DNA of 64,000 nt from an uncultured Pseudoteredinibacter sp. GTDB lineage: Bacteria; Pseudomonadota; Gammaproteobacteria; Pseudomonadales; Cellvibrionaceae. A program made the position numbers and the translations under genes. The stretch lies in contig NZ_CANMYE010000007.1 in the NCBI RefSeq assembly GCF_947502065.1, forward strand, positions 99,132 through 163,131, in the 5' to 3' direction. The notes beneath the pieces were generated by a model. It did no database searches, had not been told where the DNA came from, and saw only the letters and a list, made by a program, of their open reading frames with translations. Below are positions 60,921 through 64,000 of this stretch, one piece after another. Position 1 is the stretch's first letter, and every line of letters starts with the position of its first letter.

Positions 60921-62132
60921 CTAAGATGCTAGCTTGTTATAGCGCTTACTGATTTCTTCCACCAGGCGGCGAGCGAGGGCTGTTTTGCTAAGCTTTTCGA
61001 TGGCCTTGCTACCCTCATGGTCGACAACAAGTACCTGGTTGTCATCGCTATTAAAGCCAATCCCTTGTTGCGAGACGTCATTGGCAATAACCATGGCCAG
61101 ATTCTTCTTTTTCAGTTTGCTACGAGCATAGTGTTCTACGTCCTGAGTTTCGGCGGCGAAGCCGACGCAAAACGGTGCGTTGTCTGAATTTGCGACGTCG
61201 GCAAGAATATCGGGATTCTTCACCATCTCTATAATCATAGTATCGCTATCGGCCTGTTTTTTAATTTTTTGATCCGCTGAGTGTGCGGGGCGAAAATCAG
61301 CCACTGCGGCGGTAGCGATGAAGATATCGCAATTGCTCGCGCAACTCAGCGCGGCCGTATGCATCTGGAGTGCACTTTCAACATCATGTCGCTGACAGTG
61401 AGGCGGCGCTTCGAGCTGTGTCGGTCCGCTAATCAGCTCGCAAACTGCACCCGCTTCGATACAAGCTTGCGCCAAGGCATAGCCCATTTTCCCAGAGGAG
61501 TGGTTGCTGATATAGCGTACTGGGTCAATGGCCTCTCTGGTGGGGCCGGCCGTAATAACAACTCGTTTACCGGCCAATAGGCCAGACTGAAATTGCGCTG
61601 CTGCCTTATCGACCAGCTCATCGACTTCTAGCATGCGTCCTGGCCCCACATCACCACAGGCCTGTGAGCCGGTAGCGGGGCCCCATATGGCAATGTCGCG
61701 TTGCGCTAGCAGGCTAAGATTGTCTTGCGTGCTGCTATTGGCATACATGGCTTGATTCATAGCTGGCGCAACGGCCAGTTTGCTGCGGCGGGCAAGGCAC
61801 AGTGTGCTTAAGAGATCGTTTCCCTGTCCTTGTGCTAAGCGTGCGATAAAGTCGGCACTTGCTGGGGCGACAATAAGTAAATCCCCCCAGCGTGCTAACT
61901 CAATATGCCCCATGCCGGCCTCGGCTTCAGGGTCTAAAAGCTCAGTGTGGACTGGGTTGCCCGATAGCGCCTGCAATGTCAGTGGAGTAATGAACTCCAT
62001 TGCGGCTTTGGTCATTACTACACGAACTGTGGCTCCCTGATCTTGCAGGCGGCGCACTAACTCTGCGCTCTTGTAGGCAGCAATTCCGCCAGTAATACCC
62101 AATAGAATCTGTTTGTTTTGTAAGGAGCTCAT
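60921..62132 (-). CDS. coaBC: phosphopantothenoylcysteine decarboxylase/synthetase CoaBC
   Basis: Bifunctional CoA-pathway enzyme of 403 residues. CoaC half (1-190): LLGITGGIAAYKSAELVRRL, catalytic His in GHIELARW and Cys in ACGDVG. CoaB half: RVVITAGPTREAIDPVRYISN (CTP-binding) and AVADFRPA, with the KIKK loop. algC follows after 106 bases on the same strand with no dut gene between, although dut is usual there. Divergent from radC with 133 bases between. Confidence 0.96.
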   Translation of the reverse strand: MSSLQNKQILLGITGGIAAYKSAELVRRLQDQGATVRVVMTKAAMEFITPLTLQALSGNPVHTELLDPEAEAGMGHIELARWGDLLIVAPASADFIARLAQGQGNDLLSTLCLARRSKLAVAPAMNQAMYANSSTQDNLSLLAQRDIAIWGPATGSQACGDVGPGRMLEVDELVDKAAAQFQSGLLAGKRVVITAGPTREAIDPVRYISNHSSGKMGYALAQACIEAGAVCELISGPTQLEAPPHCQRHDVESALQMHTAALSCASNCDIFIATAAVADFRPAHSADQKIKKQADSDTMIIEMVKNPDILADVANSDNAPFCVGFAAETQDVEHYARSKLKKKNLAMVIANDVSQQGIGFNSDDNQVLVVDHEGSKAIEKLSKTALARRLVEEISKRYNKLAS

Positions 62133-62277
62133 TCATACAGCCTTATGCCCGCACGGCAAATTTGGGATCTTTGGCCGACTTAGGGCCATAAACAAAAGCG
62201 CTAAGATAACCTTTCTTGTGAGCCGGCGGCAATGACTGCCGTATTTTTTGCATGTGTTATGAAGGTTGTGCAATAAG

Positions 62278-62961
62278 ATGAGTATTAGAGATTGGCCAGA
62301 ATCGGAACGACCTAGAGAAAAAATGAGGTTGCGAGGCCCGGGAGCGCTTTCGGATGCCGAGCTATTAGCCTTGTTCTTACGGACGGGTACGGCTGGAGCC
62401 ACTGCGGTTGATCTTGCTCGAGGGGTGCTGCAGCATTTTGGCGGGTGGCGTGCAGTATTGGAAAGCCGGGAGGAAGATTTCTGCGCCTTGCCGGGTTTGG
62501 GGCTAGCTTCGTTTAGCTTGCTGCAAGCTGGCCAAGAGATCAATCGTCGTCACCTGCGCGAAACCCTAGAACGTGAGCAGGTATTCTCAAACCCTGAAGC
62601 CGTACGATCTTTTTTGCGGGCCAATCTAAGGCATCGCGATAGGGAGGTCTTTGTGGCCTTGCTAATGGATAGTCAGCATCGCTTGATTCACTATGACGAG
62701 CTATTCTTGGGCACGGTAGATAGCGCCAGTGTTTTCCCTAGAGAGCTTGTGAAAATCGTATTACAGCATAATGCAGCAGCTATCATTGTTGCTCATAATC
62801 ACCCCTCTGGTATCAACGAGCCAAGCCAGGCAGATTGCCTTATCACCGAGCGTATACAGCAAGCTTTGGCCTTGATTGGTGTGCGCCTGCTCGACCACTT
62901 GATTGTGGGAAGTGGTGAAGAGGTTTCCCTAGCAGAACGAGGTTTGCTGAAGGGCGCATAG
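62278..62961 (+). CDS. radC: RadC-family JAB/MPN-domain protein
   Basis: 227 residues. N-terminal helix-hairpin-helix region (ALSDAELLALFLRTG, PGLGLASFSLLQAG) and C-terminal JAB metalloprotease-type domain with EVFVALLMDSQHRLI and the metal motif VAHNHPSGINEPSQAD. Molecular function of RadC is unclear despite its name. ATG 62278 gives the canonical MSIRDWPESERP start; the frame from GTG 62266 is four residues longer. Divergent from coaBC, as in Pseudomonas. Confidence 0.95.
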   Translation: MSIRDWPESERPREKMRLRGPGALSDAELLALFLRTGTAGATAVDLARGVLQHFGGWRAVLESREEDFCALPGLGLASFSLLQAGQEINRRHLRETLEREQVFSNPEAVRSFLRANLRHRDREVFVALLMDSQHRLIHYDELFLGTVDSASVFPRELVKIVLQHNAAAIIVAHNHPSGINEPSQADCLITERIQQALALIGVRLLDHLIVGSGEEVSLAERGLLKGA

Positions 62962-63294
62962 CTTGGGTGTGTGTCTGCACGTATGAGGCTACACAATTTC
63001 TGGCTCTAGTGCTTATTGCTACCCTCTGGCACTAAATGTCCATGAGATACACCTTTTTGAATAAAAAATGGCCGCAAAAGTTGAATGTGGGAGGCTGTTC
63101 TGGTATAAAACGCCGCTCTCTGCGGCCGGGGTCTGCCCCGCCTGATGTAAATTAAGGTCAAATAGACCGATGTCGGGCTCCCGCAGGCCCAAAATGAGTC
63201 GAATTTTTTAAGTAGCGATTCGCTGTATTTCCAGCTATCTGCCAGTTAGGCATAAGCGGTTATGGCAGTGATGATACAAGGTAGAGGCCACAAG
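62962..63294. other. intergenic region and leader upstream of rpmB
   Basis: About 330 bases between radC and rpmB. It holds a sigma-70 promoter at 63081-63109 and, downstream of it in the presumed leader, a GC-rich CGGGG-TCTG-CCCCG hairpin near 63128-63140. The rest of the leader (about 180 nt) shows no other structure I can defend. Confidence 0.6.
63081..63109 (+). promoter_or_regulatory. probable rpmB-rpmG promoter
   Basis: TTGAAT (63081-63086), a 17-base spacer and TATAAA (63104-63109): near-consensus boxes at ideal spacing. Start of transcription is expected near 63116, giving a leader of about 180 nt before the rpmB ATG at 63295. Confidence 0.7.
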
Positions 63295-63531
63295 ATGTCT
63301 AAGGTATGTCAGGTTACCGGTAAGCGCCCAGTAACTGGTAATAATGTTTCTCACGCAAAAAACCACACTAAGCGTCGTTTTTTGCCTAACTTGCACACCC
63401 ACCGTTTCTGGGTTGAGTCTGAAAAGCGTTTCGTAAAGCTACGCGTTTCTGCTAAGGGTATGCGTATCATTGATAAGAAAGGCATCGAGACGGTTTTAGC
63501 CGAAGTTCGTGCCAATGGCGTTAAAGTTTAA
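63295..63531 (+). CDS. rpmB: 50S ribosomal protein L28
   Basis: 78-residue ribosomal protein L28, MSKVCQVTGKRPVTGNNVSHA with KRRFLPNLH typical. ATG 63295 is used because GAGG lies 8 bases upstream; the longer in-frame start at 63262 would add 11 residues absent from L28. rpmG follows after 29 bases, the conserved L28-L33 operon. Confidence 0.97.
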   Translation: MSKVCQVTGKRPVTGNNVSHAKNHTKRRFLPNLHTHRFWVESEKRFVKLRVSAKGMRIIDKKGIETVLAEVRANGVKV

Positions 63532-63560
63532 TCGCTTAAGCAAAGAACAGGAGAAATCTC

Positions 63561-63716
63561 ATGCGCGATAAGATTCGTTTGAATTCAAGTGCTGGTACTG
63601 GTCATTTCTACACGACTGACAAGAACAAGCGTACCATGCCTGAAAAAATGGAAATCAAAAAGTACGATCCCGTTGTTCGTAAGCACGTGATGTACAAAGA
63701 AGGCAAAATCAAGTAA
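63561..63716 (+). CDS. rpmG: 50S ribosomal protein L33
   Basis: 51-residue L33 starting MRDKIRLNSSAGTGHFY and ending MYKEGKIK. AGGAGAAA lies just before ATG 63561. It lacks the zinc CxxC pairs of the C+ form, so it is the zinc-independent form, which matters next to a Zur-type system elsewhere in the window. Followed by a strong terminator. Confidence 0.97.
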   Translation: MRDKIRLNSSAGTGHFYTTDKNKRTMPEKMEIKKYDPVVRKHVMYKEGKIK

Positions 63717-63741
63717 TTCTTGATTGTCTCTTTGATTTCTA

Positions 63742-63766
63742 AAAACCCGGCTTAGGCCGGGTTTTT
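63742..63766 (+). terminator. intrinsic terminator of rpmB-rpmG
   Basis: AAAACCCGGC (63742-63751), TTAG-type loop, GCCGGGTTTTT: a nine- to ten-pair stem followed by a T-run, 25 bases after the rpmG stop. Confidence 0.93.
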
Positions 63767-63770
63767 GCTT

Positions 63771-63853
63771 TTTACCTACTGCCATACTCAAAACTCCTGT
63801 TTTGAGTATGGCGTCGCCCGTTCGGGCTGGCGCCGTTTGCGAAACGGCTTGCC
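63771..63853. repeat. hairpin-train repeat, copy 1
   Basis: About 83 bases of consecutive palindromes: GCCATACTCAAAAC (63781-63794)-TCCT-GTTTTGAGTATGGC (63799-63812), then GCCCG-TT-CGGGC, then GCCGTTT-GC-GAAACGGC. The whole unit recurs 145 bases on. The first stem differs from copy 2 by a paired C-G to T-A change, so the helix is conserved while the sequence drifts. Confidence 0.93.
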
Positions 63854-63915
63854 CTCGCGGGCTCGCACAACAGCGAACGCTTAGGCATTCTCAGTTGTGC
63901 CGTGCTCCTGCACTC

Positions 63916-63998
63916 TTTACCTGCTGTCATACTCAAAACTCCTGTTTTGAGTATGACGTCGCCCGTTCGGGCTGGCGCCGTTTGCGAAACGGCTTGCT
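63916..63998. repeat. hairpin-train repeat, copy 2 (runs to the window edge)
   Basis: Copy of 63771-63853: GTCATACTCAAAAC (63926-63939)-TCCT-GTTTTGAGTATGAC (63944-63957), then the same GCCCGTTCGGGC and GCCGTTTGCGAAACGGC hairpins. It may continue beyond the end of the window. Between copies lie further palindromes: GCACAAC...GTTGTGC and GTGC-TCCT-GCAC, again with the TCCT loop. Confidence 0.93.
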
Positions 63999-64000
63999 CT

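Overview
The window looks like chromosomal DNA of a marine-type gammaproteobacterium related to the Pseudomonadales/Cellvibrionales. Support comes from the order rpmB-rpmG, radC, coaBC, algC, argB and pyrE/crc, a Crc-type rather than nuclease-type ExoIII homologue, SlmA, two large TonB receptors, RND efflux, an SstT transporter and moderate GC. I could run no searches, so the taxonomy is inference. I see no rRNA, tRNA, CRISPR array or intact insertion sequence.

Layout. 1-9.8 kb: partial alpha/beta hydrolase, TonB receptor, AraC regulator, SstT, M19 dipeptidase, LhgO, DbpA, parvulin PPIase, GNAT. 10-13.3 kb: Tat-type subunit, GMC dehydrogenase and ThuA-like protein (sugar oxidation cassette). 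13.8-16.3 kb: AhpD-like protein plus a GGDEF-EAL protein. 16.38-18.15 kb: two tandem copies of a small RNA gene, each with a promoter overlapped by Fur-like sites, a 5' hairpin, an identical 35-nt core and a terminator. They are followed by two paralogous secreted four-cysteine proteins bracketed by three GGGGTCAGACCCC repeat elements. 18.2-21.2 kb: hisF, hisA, hisH and hisB. 21.4-24 kb: a Zur-type site, a small His/Cys protein and a ZnuD-like receptor. 24.4-28.7 kb: RND efflux pair. 28.8-30.3 kb: SDR, amphi-Trp protein and a small exported protein.

30.4-50.2 kb holds a hydroxyproline/collagen-peptide catabolic regulon interrupted by unrelated genes. The parts are a HExxH lipoprotein peptidase, a POT peptide transporter, a GntR/FCD regulator, ketoglutarate-semialdehyde dehydrogenase, hydroxyproline epimerase, trans-3-hydroxyproline dehydratase, a D-amino-acid-type dehydrogenase, a Pro-peptidase and a pyrroline-2-carboxylate reductase-type enzyme. 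The same palindrome, TTGTATAnnnTATACAA, lies at three promoter regions of these genes, which ties them into one inferred regulon. Between them sit a methyltransferase, a Rof-like protein, a possible RBS-masking leader, an 11-copy heptamer repeat, a Rieske oxygenase and others.

50.3-64 kb is mostly housekeeping: VOC and MBL proteins, ilvD, crc, pyrE, slmA, argB, an algC with a membrane sensor-like extension, coaBC, radC, rpmB and rpmG. It ends in a train of hairpins, two copies of a 83-nt repeat in which one stem pair has changed in a compensatory way.
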